From the NCBI RefSeq assembly GCF_000308695.1, contig NZ_BAGG01000009.1, positions 62,001 to 126,000 on the forward strand: a DNA stretch of 64,000 nt, written 5' to 3'. A model generated the notes under the pieces. That model saw only the letters and a program-made list of their open reading frames with translations. It had not been told where the DNA came from and did no database searches. Shown piece after piece: positions 10,621-20,290 of the stretch. The stretch comes from Nocardia takedensis NBRC 100417. GTDB lineage: Bacteria > Actinomycetota > Actinomycetes > Mycobacteriales > Mycobacteriaceae. The position numbers were made by a program, and so were the translations under genes. Each line of letters begins with the position of its first letter. Position 1 is the stretch's first letter.

Positions 10621-11397
10621 TCAGGCCGCCGCGGGCACGGGTTCACGAGCGGGCGCGCTCGCGCGGGCGCCGTATTCGGTGAGGAACGCGAAGGCCAGAC
10701 CGAGCGCGGCCCACAGGGTCGCGGTCTGGGCCAGCGAGGCCACCCGGAACTGCCACAGCAGACTCGCGGGGAAATCGGCCTTCACCTCGTCGACGCCGGG
10801 CAGCAGGACGTAGCCGAGCGTGACGACGACGACGAACGCGGCCACCCCGCCGAGAATCCGCAGGGTGTCGAGCCTGCCCGCGAGTGCCTTGTACGCGAAG
10901 ACGGCCGCGCCGACGGCGACCAGTCCGAGCAGTACGGCGGCCACCCACAACAGGGTGCGGTCGTTGATGGTCTCCGGGTCGCCCACCGCGGGCGGGTTCG
11001 CCGGATATTTGAAGAACGGCACCGCGACGATCGCCAGCCATCCGCCGAGGGCGAGGGTGATCGCCAGGGCGGGGCCGGACAGGGTGCTCGCACGCCGCGC
11101 GTAGTGGGCGACGGCGGCGAAGAGCGCGCCGAAGGCCATACCCGCCAAGCCGAGGGCGAGGAATTGTCCCGCCTTCTGACCGTCCCGGCTGACCAGCGGT
11201 TCCTCTTCGTCACCGTGGGTGTGACCGGCCGACGCGGCCGGGTCCTCGTGCGCGGCGGCGGCCTCTTCGAGCGCGATGGCCGCGTCGATCTTCGGTTCGC
11301 CGACGAAATAGCCCACGGTGGCGGCCAGCAGACCGGCGATCAAGCCGGCCAGCAGGCCACGCAGTAACAGTGTTCTCAGTGATCCGGTCAGTGGCAC
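10621..11397 (-). CDS. cbtA: CbtA, cobalt transporter membrane subunit
   Basis: A 258-residue protein with about six membrane helices. A His/Glu-rich extracytoplasmic loop (SAGHTHGDEEE, about residue 60) is a likely metal-gathering segment. The family is the CbtA half of the predicted CbtAB cobalt importer. The GTG at 11397 gives VPLTGSLRTLLLRG as the N-terminus and overlaps the end of cbtB by 10 bp, showing an operon. Control by the upstream cobalamin riboswitch ties it to vitamin B12 metabolism. Confidence 0.88.
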   Translation of the reverse strand: MPLTGSLRTLLLRGLLAGLIAGLLAATVGYFVGEPKIDAAIALEEAAAAHEDPAASAGHTHGDEEEPLVSRDGQKAGQFLALGLAGMAFGALFAAVAHYARRASTLSGPALAITLALGGWLAIVAVPFFKYPANPPAVGDPETINDRTLLWVAAVLLGLVAVGAAVFAYKALAGRLDTLRILGGVAAFVVVVTLGYVLLPGVDEVKADFPASLLWQFRVASLAQTATLWAALGLAFAFLTEYGARASAPAREPVPAAA

Positions 11398-11588
11398 GGA
11401 ACACCCAGCAGGTGCCGACCGTCGTGCATCAACTCGTGCAGGAACATCCCGCTGCGCGAGATGGCCCCCTGGTCGAAGCCGACCAGGTAGAGCGCGAGCA
11501 GTGCCAGCAGTACGACGCCTACCGTGACGAGTACGGTCGCCAGCGAATCGCTCGCCGCGGCCTGACTCGGGGAATGTGCGATGGCCAT
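11388..11588 (-). CDS. cbtB: CbtB, cobalt transporter small subunit
   Basis: A 66-residue protein with one membrane helix (residues 17-40) and the CbtB C-terminal histidine cluster (FLHELMHDGRHLLGVPCH), which should bind cobalt and present it to CbtA. It starts with ATG behind AGGGAGGAA. It is the first gene of a two-gene operon with cbtA. Confidence 0.88.
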   Translation of the reverse strand: MAIAHSPSQAAASDSLATVLVTVGVVLLALLALYLVGFDQGAISRSGMFLHELMHDGRHLLGVPCH

Positions 11589-11604
11589 CCGAGTTCCTCC
11601 CTTG

Positions 11605-11760
11605 GGATGCGCGTCCCGTCGGTCCGAGCGACGGTGCCGGTGTCTGGCTTTCCGGCACCGGCATCCGATGCGTGGAACACAGTGGCGCGACCGCTCCGGG
11701 ATCTCACCGGATTACCGCGTCACCATCGCGTTTGTCTCTCGAACTGTGACACCGCGAGGT
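11605..11760 (-). ncRNA. Cobalamin riboswitch upstream of cbtBA
   Basis: On the minus strand the B12 box GCCACTG lies at 11686-11680. It is preceded by AATCCGGTGAGATCCCGG and AGCGGTCGC, which match the conserved CCGGTG-AATCCGG-GCGG...GCCACTG core of cobalamin riboswitches. After the box comes a strong hairpin (GCCGGTGCCGG with CCGGCACCG) that could be part of the expression platform, ending just ahead of the cbtB ribosome binding site. The exact ends are estimates. Confidence 0.85.
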
Positions 11761-11856
11761 ACCCGGCGTCAATACGAACCGACGCCGCCGACCCCGTTGT
11801 CGGGCGCGTCCCCGGCGAGTCCGATATCCGCGACCCGCCGGGTTCGCCCGGATTTC

Positions 11857-12174
11857 TCAGGAGGTTTTGGCCGCCACGTCGAGCACGACCTCGAATTCGA
11901 GCAGCGACGCGCCCGTCGACACCGGCTTCTGCTGCTCGCCGCCGCCCGCGTGCGCGGCACGGGCGGGCCCGTCGCGCCACGCCGCGAAGGCTTCCTCCGA
12001 ATCCCACTGCGTGACCACGAAATACCGGTTGTCCCCGGCCACCGGCCGCAACAACTGGAAGCCGAGGAATCCCGGGGAGCCCTCGACGGCGTGCGCGCGG
12101 TGCGCGAACCGCTTCTCCAATTCGGGGCCCGCGCCTTCGGGGACCTCGATCGCGTTGATCTTCACGACTGCCAT
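11857..12174 (-). CDS. mhuD: MhuD, mycobilin-producing haem-degrading enzyme
   Basis: A 105-residue ferredoxin-like ABM-fold protein, very close to M. tuberculosis Rv3592. It begins MAVVKINAIEVPEGAGPELE, and the haem-site residues Asn7, Trp66 and His75 fall at exactly the same positions as in MhuD. MhuD cleaves haem to mycobilins and iron without releasing CO. The divergent neighbour is the Rv3591c-type hydrolase, preserving the mycobacterial order. A small hairpin (11839-11852) follows the stop. Confidence 0.93.
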   Translation of the reverse strand: MAVVKINAIEVPEGAGPELEKRFAHRAHAVEGSPGFLGFQLLRPVAGDNRYFVVTQWDSEEAFAAWRDGPARAAHAGGGEQQKPVSTGASLLEFEVVLDVAAKTS

Positions 12175-12228
12175 ACCCCGACAATACGGTGCGTCGGCGC
12201 TCGCGCGTCGCCCCGGCAGAATCGAGTC

Positions 12229-12978
12229 ATGCTGCATGACGAAGGTGGGGTCGGGACGCCGATCCTGTTGTTGCACGGCTTGATGGGCAGCGCCGGGACC
12301 TGGCGCGAGCACCTGGGGTGGTTGCGGCCGTTCGGGCACTTGTTCACCTTCGACGCCGCCGGGCACGGCCGCGCCGCCCCCGCCGCATTGACCACCGAGG
12401 CGTTCATCGACGACCTGGCCGCCGCGACCGCCTCGATCACCGAACCGATGGTGGTGATCGGGCATTCGATGGGCGGCCTGCACGGCTGGGTCTTCGCCGC
12501 GCGCTTCCCCGAGCGGGTCCGCGCGCTGGTCGTGGAGGACATCGCCCCGGATTTCCGCGGCCGCACCGCCGCGGACTGGGCCGCGCTGATCCGCACCTGG
12601 CCGCAACCGTTCCCCGACGAGCGGGCGGTGCTCGACTTCTTCGGCCCGGTCGCGGGCCGCTATTTCCTGAACGCGTTCACCCGCGGACCGGACGGCTACC
12701 GGTTGCACGGTTCGGTGGACACCTTCCGCGACATCTCCGAGGAGTGGGGCGGACGGCATTTCTGGGACGAATGGCGTGCGGTCCGGGTGCCCACGGTGCT
12801 GCTCGAGGGCGAGCACACCATCACACCGCCCGGCCAGATGCGCCGCATGGCCGAGGAGGGGGCCGACACCGAATACCTGCTGGTGCCCGGTGCGGGTCAC
12901 CTGGTGCACGACGAACGACCGGAGATCTACCGCGCCGCGGTGGAAAGGTTCCTCGAGCGTGTCCTCCGCGCGCGGTGA
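12229..12978 (+). CDS. Alpha/beta hydrolase (Rv3591c-like)
   Basis: A 249-residue hydrolase. The nucleophile elbow GHSMGG (about residues 82-87), the oxyanion motif LLLHGLMGS near residue 13, an acid in LLEGEHT and the terminal catalytic His in GAGHLVHDERP are visible, so the triad is complete. The substrate is unknown; the position between mhuD and mutY matches Rv3591c. The start ATG lies 55 bp from divergent mhuD. The stop is 7 bp from the convergent mutY stop. Confidence 0.85.
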   Translation: MLHDEGGVGTPILLLHGLMGSAGTWREHLGWLRPFGHLFTFDAAGHGRAAPAALTTEAFIDDLAAATASITEPMVVIGHSMGGLHGWVFAARFPERVRALVVEDIAPDFRGRTAADWAALIRTWPQPFPDERAVLDFFGPVAGRYFLNAFTRGPDGYRLHGSVDTFRDISEEWGGRHFWDEWRAVRVPTVLLEGEHTITPPGQMRRMAEEGADTEYLLVPGAGHLVHDERPEIYRAAVERFLERVLRAR

Positions 12979-12985
12979 GATCCGC

Positions 12986-13924
12986 TCAGTCCTTCGGGTC
13001 CGAGCCGCCCTCGCCGGCGAGGGCGAACAGTCCGTCGGCGGTCTGCTCGATCAACCCGTCGACCAGCAGTGAGTCCAGGGCGCGGGCACGTTGGCCGGGG
13101 TCTCTGGTCCAGGCCAGATCCAGCCGTACCCGCTCGACCGGCCCGCCCGCGCCGCGCAGGACGTCGAGCAACCGCCCGCGCGCCTGCCGGTCGGTGCCCT
13201 CGTACTTCTGGACGCGGCGCGCCACGTCGGCGACCGGACGGCCCGCGCTGATCCACGCGCACTTCGGCAGCGGACAGCGCGCGCAGTCGGGATTGCGCGC
13301 GGTGCACACCGTCGCGCCGAGTTCCATCAGCGCCGCGGAGAAGACGGCCGCGCGTTCGACGGAGCGGGGCAGCAGCGCCTCGGTCTCGGGCAGGTCGCGC
13401 GAGGACGGGTTGCCCGCCTCGGCCCGGCCGTGCACCGCTCGCGCGACCACCCGGCGAACATTGGTGTCCACCACCGGAACCCGCTGTCCGTAGGCGAAGC
13501 AGGCGACCGCCCGCGCGGTGTACGCGCCGATGCCCGGCAGGCCGAGCAGCACCTCCACGTCGTCGGGCACCTCGTCGCCGTAGTCGGTGGCCAGCACCCG
13601 CGCGCATTCGCGCAGGCGAAGGGCACGACGCGGATAACCGAGTTTCCCCCAGGCGCGCAGCACCTCGGCGGGTGTCACCGCGGCCATCGCGGACGGGACC
13701 GGCCAGCGGGCGACCCACTCGCGCCAGATCGGCTCGACCCGCACCACCGGGGTCTGCTGGAGCATGATCTCGCTCATCAGGATCTGCCACGCCGTGACGC
13801 CCGGACGTCGCCAGGGCAGATCGCGCGCGGTCTCGCCGTACCAGGACAGCAACACTTCGGCATCGATGGCGTCGGGGGCGATCTCGACCGTCCGCCGCGC
13901 GGCCTTCCTTGTGATCTGCGTCAT
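12986..13924 (-). CDS. mutY: MutY, A/G-specific adenine DNA glycosylase
   Basis: A 312-residue base-excision enzyme that removes adenine opposite 8-oxoguanine. It has the catalytic Glu in MSEIMLQQTPV, the helix-hairpin-helix GLPGIGAYTARAV followed by the catalytic Asp in PVVDTNVRRV, and an iron-sulphur cluster loop CTARNPDCARCPLPKC. That loop has four, not the classical five, residues between the last two cysteines. ATG 13924 is chosen because MTQITRKAARR precedes the conserved WYGETARDLPWR segment at the usual distance. Confidence 0.93.
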   Translation of the reverse strand: MTQITRKAARRTVEIAPDAIDAEVLLSWYGETARDLPWRRPGVTAWQILMSEIMLQQTPVVRVEPIWREWVARWPVPSAMAAVTPAEVLRAWGKLGYPRRALRLRECARVLATDYGDEVPDDVEVLLGLPGIGAYTARAVACFAYGQRVPVVDTNVRRVVARAVHGRAEAGNPSSRDLPETEALLPRSVERAAVFSAALMELGATVCTARNPDCARCPLPKCAWISAGRPVADVARRVQKYEGTDRQARGRLLDVLRGAGGPVERVRLDLAWTRDPGQRARALDSLLVDGLIEQTADGLFALAGEGGSDPKD

Positions 13925-14023
13925 CGTCCTCACCGCCGCGATTCGCGCGTGGCCAGTGGGTATTTGCCGGTTCGTAACGAGGCGTACTCGCTGGTACCGG
14001 AATGCTTGTGCACAATGAGAGGT

Positions 14024-14647
14024 ATGCCTGGATCCAATCCGATCAGTGCCTGGAAATCCCTTCGCGAGGGCAACGAGCGCTTTGTCAACGGCACGCTGCT
14101 GCATCCTAGTCAGGGCGCGGCCGACCGAGCCAAGTTGGTCAGCGGACAGCACCCGCACGCGATCCTGTTCGGCTGCGGTGATTCCCGCGTCGCCGCCGAA
14201 CTGATCTTCGACCAAGGGCTCGGCGACATGTTCGTGGTGCGCACCGCGGGCCACGTCGTGGACAGCTCGGTGCTCGGCTCCATCGAATACGGCGTCCACG
14301 TGCTCAACGTCCCGCTGATCGTGGTCCTCGGCCACGACAGTTGCGGCGCGGTCAAGGCCACCATCGACGCCCTCGACGGCGGCGAGGTGCCGGGCGGGTT
14401 CATCCGCAGCCTGGTCGAGAGGGTCACCCCGTCGATCCTGGTCGGCAGGCGCGAGGGGCTGTCCACGGTCGACGAGATCGAGGCGCGCCACGTCGTGGAG
14501 ACCAGTCAGTTGCTCATGGACCGGTCGATGATCATCGCCGACAAGGTGGCCAGTGGACAGCTGGCTATCGCGTGCGTCACCTACAAGCTGGTGGACGGAC
14601 GAGCGCAGCTGCATCGTGTCGTCGGTGACATCGGCGAGACGGCCTGA
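14024..14647 (+). CDS. canB: Beta-class carbonic anhydrase
   Basis: A 207-residue zinc enzyme interconverting CO2 and bicarbonate. Zinc ligands Cys51, His104 and Cys107 and the Asp53/Arg55 dyad (CGDSR) sit at the positions known for M. tuberculosis CanB (Rv3588c), and the gene is divergent from mutY as there. The ATG at 14024 follows AGAGGT; another in-frame ATG lies nine bases upstream. Confidence 0.95.
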   Translation: MPGSNPISAWKSLREGNERFVNGTLLHPSQGAADRAKLVSGQHPHAILFGCGDSRVAAELIFDQGLGDMFVVRTAGHVVDSSVLGSIEYGVHVLNVPLIVVLGHDSCGAVKATIDALDGGEVPGGFIRSLVERVTPSILVGRREGLSTVDEIEARHVVETSQLLMDRSMIIADKVASGQLAIACVTYKLVDGRAQLHRVVGDIGETA

Positions 14648-14666
14648 ACCGAATACCCACAGCGTA

Positions 14667-14707
14667 CGGGCGGTAAACCTCTCGGCACGAGTGCTGTTCA
14701 CCGCCCG
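14667..14707 (+). terminator. Nested hairpin after canB
   Basis: A 12-bp inverted repeat with one mismatch (14667-14678 with 14696-14707, CGGGCGGTAAAC against GTTCACCGCCCG) encloses a smaller CTCG-GCA-CGAG hairpin. No T-tract follows, so it may be a terminator or a leader structure for the next gene. Confidence 0.4.
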
Positions 14708-14759
14708 ACACGCCGAGGTCCTGAGTCACGTTACCGGCCCGTGCCTTTACCGTTGAGAC

Positions 14760-15419
14760 GTGCTGGAACCGACTGGACCGCTGCCTCCGGAGATCTACTG
14801 GCGTCGTCGTGTTTTCGCCATCGGCGCTCTGGTGGTGGCTCTCGCGGTGGTGATCTGGCTGGTGGTCATGATCGCGCGCGGCGGCAACTCCCCCGGGGAG
14901 GCCGACGCGTCCTCGACCACCAGCAGTTCGGTCGCGGCGGGCGCCTCGAACACCTCGGCCAAACCCAGCGAACCGCCCAAGGTCTCCGGGAGCGCCGTGG
15001 CGACCGCCGCCGCGGCCCCCGCGGCCGGACAGTGTCCGGACCAGTCGCTCGCGGTCAAGGTCACCGTCGAACAGCCCACCTACCGACCCGGTGAACAACC
15101 GGTCTTCGGGATCGTCATCACCAACATCTCCTCGGTGGCCTGTTCGCGCGACGTGGGATCGGGCCTGCAACAGATCTCGGTGCTGTCGCTGGACGGTCAG
15201 CGCCGCCTGTGGTCGAGCACCGACTGCTACCCCGACGGCCAGCCCGACGTGCGCACCCTCAACCGCGGCGAACAGGCGGCCTTCCAGGTCACCTGGTCGG
15301 GTTCCACCTCCCAGCCCAACTGCGCGGGGGAGCGGGTGCCCGTCCCCGCGGGCGCGTATTCGGTTGTCGCCCAGCTGGGTTCGGTGCGCAGCGCGGCCGA
15401 GCCGTTCAACATCGCCTGA
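14760..15419 (+). CDS. Conserved membrane-anchored protein (Rv3587c-like)
   Basis: A 219-residue protein with a short cytoplasmic N-terminus, one membrane helix (about residues 18-40) and a Ser/Thr/Ala-rich linker. The extracytoplasmic domain from about residue 90 has beta-rich character and four cysteines in C-P-D-Q, VAC-S, TDC-Y and PNC-A contexts, likely two disulfides. Function is unknown; position between canB and disA matches Rv3587c. The start is GTG at 14760. Confidence 0.75.
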   Translation: MLEPTGPLPPEIYWRRRVFAIGALVVALAVVIWLVVMIARGGNSPGEADASSTTSSSVAAGASNTSAKPSEPPKVSGSAVATAAAAPAAGQCPDQSLAVKVTVEQPTYRPGEQPVFGIVITNISSVACSRDVGSGLQQISVLSLDGQRRLWSSTDCYPDGQPDVRTLNRGEQAAFQVTWSGSTSQPNCAGERVPVPAGAYSVVAQLGSVRSAAEPFNIA

Positions 15420-15426
15420 GCACGGC

Positions 15427-16530
15427 TCAGGCGTACGGGGTGTCCGGACCGGCTTCGGCCAAGCGCGACAGCCCTTCCCGGATCCGCGCGGCCATCGCCG
15501 CGTCGACGCCCGCCGCCGCGCGCAGATCCGCCGTCGTGGCCGCCAGCAGCCCTTGCAGCGACCCGAACGAGCTCACCAGCGCTTCGACGCTGTCGAAACG
15601 CAGGCGGGGAATCCTGGTCAACAGGCGATAGCCGCGCGGGCGTACCGACCGCTCCAGCGCGGCCACCGTGCCCGGATAGCCCAGCGGGGCGGCCAGACCC
15701 GTCAGATCGAGCAGATCGGCGTCCGAGAGCGCGTCCAAGCGCTCCAACGCCCGATCCACCGCCTGCGCCGCGGGCGCGGCCCGCAGATAGTCGCGCACCA
15801 ACAGTTCGCGCAGCCACGCGCCGTCACCGACCAGATCCTCGAGCCGCAGCGCGAGTTGACGTCCGTCGGTGCCGAGTTCCACGACGTCGCGGTCGATCTC
15901 CCCGGCGATCCTGCGCACCATCTCCAGACGCTGCATCGCGGTCAGCGCGTCGCGCAGGGTGACGAAATCCTCGATCTCGGCGGCGGTCAACTGCACGCAC
16001 GCCTCGTCCAGCCGGGACCGGTAGCGCTCGAGGGTGTGCATCGCCTGGTTCGCGCGGGCCAGGATGGTGGCCGACGGCTGCACCACGTGCCGCGCGCCGC
16101 CCGCGTAGACCGTCACCAGACTCATCGACGCGCTCACCGAGATCACCGGAACGCCGGTCTGGAGTGCCGTGCGTTCGGCGGCCTTGTGGCGGGTGCCCGA
16201 CTCCACGGTGGGCAGCGACGGATCGGGCACCAGGTGGACGTTGGCGCGCACGATCGTGCCGCCGTCGCGCGTCAGCACCAACGCGCCGTCCATCTTGGCC
16301 AGTTCGCGCAACCGGGTGGGCGCGAACTCGACGTTCAACTCGAAGCCGCCGTCGCACAGGGCGCGCACCCGTTCGTCGTCACCGAGGACGATCAGCGCGC
16401 CCGTACGCCCGCGCAGGATGCGCTCCAGGCCGTCGCGCAGCGCGGTGCCCGGCGCGAGCGCCACCACCGTCTCCCGCAGGATCGCCGCCGCCGTGACGGC
16501 CGCTTCCCGGCGCGCCGCCGCGCGGGTCAC
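15427..16530 (-). CDS. disA: DisA, diadenylate cyclase and DNA-scanning protein
   Basis: A 367-residue protein making the second messenger c-di-AMP from two ATP. The N-terminal DAC domain has the DGA motif (KMDGALVL) and the GTRHKAAER motif (RHR-type). A long helical linker (about 150-290) and a C-terminal helix-hairpin-helix DNA-binding domain follow. The GTG start at 16530 overlaps the radA stop as GTGA, so the two are translationally coupled. It is the orthologue of Rv3586. Confidence 0.95.
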   Translation of the reverse strand: MTRAAARREAAVTAAAILRETVVALAPGTALRDGLERILRGRTGALIVLGDDERVRALCDGGFELNVEFAPTRLRELAKMDGALVLTRDGGTIVRANVHLVPDPSLPTVESGTRHKAAERTALQTGVPVISVSASMSLVTVYAGGARHVVQPSATILARANQAMHTLERYRSRLDEACVQLTAAEIEDFVTLRDALTAMQRLEMVRRIAGEIDRDVVELGTDGRQLALRLEDLVGDGAWLRELLVRDYLRAAPAAQAVDRALERLDALSDADLLDLTGLAAPLGYPGTVAALERSVRPRGYRLLTRIPRLRFDSVEALVSSFGSLQGLLAATTADLRAAAGVDAAMAARIREGLSRLAEAGPDTPYA

Positions 16531-17915
16531 GACCCCGTGTCCCGTCTGGCGCGCAACCCGCTCAACCGCAGCGCCGAGCGCAGATCGCTCACCTCGTGGA
16601 TCTTCATACCCCCACCTTTCGGACGTTCCGAGCCGGGCGGCACGATCGCGTCGGTGAAGCCGAGCCGTTCGGCCTCGGCCAACCTGCGCGTCAGACCGGT
16701 CACCTTGCGCACCTCGCCGGCCAACCCGACCTCGCCGAGCACGACCCAGCCCGCGGGTAGCGCGGTGTCGGATTCGGCGCTGGCGATGGCCAAGGCGATG
16801 GCCAGGTCGGCGGATGGTTCGACCAACCGCATGCCCCCCACCGTGGCAGCGTAGACGTCGTGTTTGCCGAGGAACACCCGGCCGCGGCTCTGCAACACCG
16901 CGAGCACCATCGCGACCCGGTTGTAGTCCAGGCCGCTGACCGCGCGGCGCGGAGCCGGGATCTCGGTCTTGACCGTGAGCCCTTGGACCTCGCCGACCAG
17001 GGGACGCTTCCCGTCCATCGCTACCGTCACCGCCGTGCCGGGCACCGCGTCGCTGCGATGGTGCAGGAAGAGCCCGGACGGATCGTCCACCCCGACGATT
17101 CCGTCCTCGTGCAACTCGAAGCAGCCGACCTCGTCGGCGCTGCCGAACCGGTTCTTGATTCCGCGCACCATGCGCAGCGTCGAATTCTTGTCGCCCTCGA
17201 ATTGCAGCACCACGTCCACCAGGTGTTCGAGTGTGCGCGGCCCCGCGACGTTGCCGTCCTTGGTGACGTGACCGACCAGCAGCACCGCGATCCCGCTGGC
17301 CTTGGCCAGCGAGGTCAGCGCCGCCGTCACCGCGCGGACCTGGGTGACGCCGCCGATCACGCCGTCGACGTCGGGGGCGAGCATGGTCTGCACCGAGTCG
17401 ACCACCAGCAGGGACGGCCGCACCTGTTCGACGTGGCCGAGCAGGATCGACAGGTCGGACTCGGCCGCCAGGTAGACCCGCTCGTGCACCGCGCCGGTGC
17501 GGTCGGCGCGCAGGCGGACCTGGCCCGCCGACTCCTCCGCCGTCACGTACAGCGACTTGCCGTCGCGCTGGGCGGCCCACCGGTAGGCGACCTCGAGCAG
17601 CAACGTCGACTTGCCCACCCCGGGTTCCCCGGACAGCAGCACCACCGACCCCGGCACCACGCCGGTGCCCAATACCCGGTCCAATTCCGACACGCCGGTG
17701 GGCCTGGCGACGGTGATCGTCGAATCGATCGTGGAGATCGGCGCGGCGGCGGTGCTGGGCAGCATGGCGCGCCGGGCGGGCGAACCCGCGGACGTCGCCG
17801 CGACCGCGACCTCGTCCACCGTGCCCCAGGACCCGCAGCCGGGGCATTTGCCCACCCACTTGGCCACGTCGTGGGAGCAGGACGAGCACCGGAAGATCGG
17901 CTTGGTCTTTGCCAC
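16527..17915 (-). CDS. radA: RadA, branch-migration ATPase
   Basis: A 462-residue RecA-like repair protein. Its N-terminal zinc finger ([22 protein letters not shown]) is followed by a RecA core with Walker [10 protein letters not shown], the RadA-specific KNRFGS motif ([13 protein letters not shown]) and a C-terminal Lon-like domain with [11 protein letters not shown]. RadA processes recombination intermediates and in bacilli physically interacts with DisA; the overlap with disA supports the same link here. Confidence 0.95.
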   Translation of the reverse strand: MAKTKPIFRCSSCSHDVAKWVGKCPGCGSWGTVDEVAVAATSAGSPARRAMLPSTAAAPISTIDSTITVARPTGVSELDRVLGTGVVPGSVVLLSGEPGVGKSTLLLEVAYRWAAQRDGKSLYVTAEESAGQVRLRADRTGAVHERVYLAAESDLSILLGHVEQVRPSLLVVDSVQTMLAPDVDGVIGGVTQVRAVTAALTSLAKASGIAVLLVGHVTKDGNVAGPRTLEHLVDVVLQFEGDKNSTLRMVRGIKNRFGSADEVGCFELHEDGIVGVDDPSGLFLHHRSDAVPGTAVTVAMDGKRPLVGEVQGLTVKTEIPAPRRAVSGLDYNRVAMVLAVLQSRGRVFLGKHDVYAATVGGMRLVEPSADLAIALAIASAESDTALPAGWVVLGEVGLAGEVRKVTGLTRRLAEAERLGFTDAIVPPGSERPKGGGMKIHEVSDLRSALRLSGLRARRDTGS

Positions 17916-17948
17916 AGGCGCACCTTACGCAGCGGGTCCGACACGACG

Positions 17949-17981
17949 AAGGCTGCCGCACCAGTGCGGTGCGGCAGCCTT
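17949..17981 (-). terminator. Perfect hairpin between lpqE and radA
   Basis: AAGGCTGCCGCACC (17949-17962) pairs perfectly with 17968-17981 around a 5-nt loop. It lies 41 bp downstream of the lpqE stop and upstream of radA. No T-tract is seen, so efficiency is uncertain. Confidence 0.55.
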
Positions 17982-18021
17982 GCGCGGTTCGTGCGGGGCG
18001 GTGCGGGACCGCCCCGGTGAC

Positions 18022-18699
18022 TCAGTGTCCGCTGCCCTCGGGGGCCGGGCCGGACTTGTCGGACTCGTGCCGGTCGGTGGCGATGCCCGCGTCCACCGGG
18101 ACCTCGACCTTGACGGTGCCGTTGCGCTCGAAATCGAACTGCACGACGTAGGTCAGGCCCGGGGTGATGTCGCGGGTGAGGTTGGTGATCTCGATCTTGA
18201 TCGGCTTCAGTTCCGGATCGGTCGCCGCGGGCGCCGGGGCCGCACCGGTCGGCGCGCCGTGCGAATCACCGTGGCTGTCGGCCTTGACCTCGACGGCGGG
18301 GGAGGCCGCGACGACGGTCTGCTGCGGGCCGATGACGATCTTGGACGTGCCCTCGGCGGGGGTCAGCTTGACCTGGCCCAGATCGCTGCTGACGCCGACC
18401 AGCGTGTCGGGATCGGCTTCGCCGGTGTTGATGATCGACAGCGCGACCAGCGCGTTGCCGCCCTTGACGTTGGTGTAGCCCTGGCCGGGGTACACGATGT
18501 GGACGTTGCGCAGCGCGATCCGGTCGGAGTCGGCGCTGCTGCCGTTGACGGCGGCGACCTGGTCGGCGGTCTGCGAGATCTGGCCTGCGCTGCATCCGGA
18601 GACGGCGAGCGCCGCGCCCGCGGCCAGTGCGGCGACCATGGCCAGACGACGTCGCGTCCGCGCCCCCGACGAGGCTGTCACAGGATTCAGGGCAGTCAC
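18022..18699 (-). CDS. lpqE: LpqE-like lipoprotein
   Basis: A 225-residue predicted lipoprotein. The Arg-rich signal peptide ends in a lipobox (AVSGC, lipidated Cys at about residue 36). The mature part is a beta-rich domain similar to PCu(A)C-like chaperones with an inserted His-containing segment (ADSHGDSHGAP) that could bind metal; this is inference. The terminal DRHESDK and GSGH also carry His. GTG start behind GGAGG. The position between radA and divergent carD matches Rv3584. A large dyad lies 40-73 bp upstream. Confidence 0.85.
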   Translation of the reverse strand: MTALNPVTASSGARTRRRLAMVAALAAGAALAVSGCSAGQISQTADQVAAVNGSSADSDRIALRNVHIVYPGQGYTNVKGGNALVALSIINTGEADPDTLVGVSSDLGQVKLTPAEGTSKIVIGPQQTVVAASPAVEVKADSHGDSHGAPTGAAPAPAATDPELKPIKIEITNLTRDITPGLTYVVQFDFERNGTVKVEVPVDAGIATDRHESDKSGPAPEGSGH

Positions 18700-18738
18700 G
18701 GGTTGTCCTCCATGTCGACCGGCGTACTCCGCTACGGA

Positions 18739-18772
18739 GAGTAGTAACTAGGCAGCGTAGTAGTCACTACTC
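18739..18772 (+). promoter_or_regulatory. Double TAGTnACTA dyad upstream of lpqE
   Basis: GAGTAGTAACTA (18739-18750) and TAGTCACTACTC (18761-18772) form a 12-bp inverted repeat with one mismatch. Each half contains its own palindrome TAGTnACTA, and the two centres are 19 bp apart. The regulator is unknown. Confidence 0.55.
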
Positions 18773-19034
18773 GTCGCGACATCGCCGGGTGGGCGCAGCC
18801 GTGCGTGTCGCCGACCTCCGTCGTCGTTGACAACCATTGCATAACGGTTTTCGGGGGGCTTTACCGATTGCCGGTCGAGTGCTGGGATTCCGATCTTGCT
18901 CGGACCCCTGATCATGCGGGTCGAAAGGGTGTTCCGGGACAACGTAATGCACACATGGCTGGTTCTGTCAACCCCGGTGGTTGTCTCGTTGTGGCCCTGA
19001 CCTGCACCGTTGATCGCGCCGTTATCGAGTCGCA

Positions 19035-19559
<525 letters not shown>

Positions 19560-19561
19560 CC

Positions 19562-20290
19562 GTGGACAACCATCTCGACAACGGCCTCGCGGTCGTTGCC
19601 CTGGTACCTGCCGCCGGTCGCGGCGTTCGGCTGGGCGCTCACGCTCCCAAGGCGTTCGTCGAGGTCGGCGGCACGGCCATGGTTCGGCTCGCCGTGGACG
19701 GCTTGATCGCCTCGGGAGCCGTCGACCGGATCATCGTCATGGTCCCCGCCGATCTGGTCGAGACAGCTCTGGCCCTGCTGCCCGGTTCCTCCGTCACCCC
19801 CGCGGACACCGTGCAGATCGTCGTCGGCGGCGCGGAGCGCACCGATTCGGTGCGCGCCGGTATCGCCGCCGCGCCCGAGGCCACCCATTTCCTCGTGCAC
19901 GACGCCGCGCGGGCGCTCACGCCGCCCCGGCTCGTCGCCGAGGTCGCCGCCGAACTGCGCGCCGGGCACCCCGCCGTGGTGCCGGCGCTCCCGGTGGTCG
20001 ACACCATCAAGTCGGTGGACGCGCACGGCGTCGTCACCGGCACCCCCGCCCGCTCGGGACTGCGGGCCATCCAGACGCCGCAGGGATTCGCCGCGGATCT
20101 GCTGCGCACCGCCTACGCCACCGACGTCCCCGCCACCGACGACGCGGGCCTGGTCGAACTGCTCGGCGCGCCGGTGCGCACCGTCCCCGGCGACCCGCTG
20201 GCCTTCAAGATCACCACCGCGTTGGACCTCACCCTGGCCGAGACCATGCTCGCCAGGCTCGCGCCCGCACCGATCGGGCCGCTGTCGTGA
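19562..20290 (+). CDS. ispD: IspD, 2-C-methyl-D-erythritol 4-phosphate cytidylyltransferase
   Basis: A 242-residue MEP-pathway enzyme. The nucleotide-binding loop ([23 protein letters not shown]), the HDAARAL motif and the C-terminal dimerisation arm are present. It couples MEP with CTP to give CDP-ME for isoprenoid synthesis. The GTG start is 2 bp after the carD stop, and the stop overlaps ispF as GTGA. Confidence 0.95.
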   Translation: MDNHLDNGLAVVALVPAAGRGVRLGAHAPKAFVEVGGTAMVRLAVDGLIASGAVDRIIVMVPADLVETALALLPGSSVTPADTVQIVVGGAERTDSVRAGIAAAPEATHFLVHDAARALTPPRLVAEVAAELRAGHPAVVPALPVVDTIKSVDAHGVVTGTPARSGLRAIQTPQGFAADLLRTAYATDVPATDDAGLVELLGAPVRTVPGDPLAFKITTALDLTLAETMLARLAPAPIGPLS

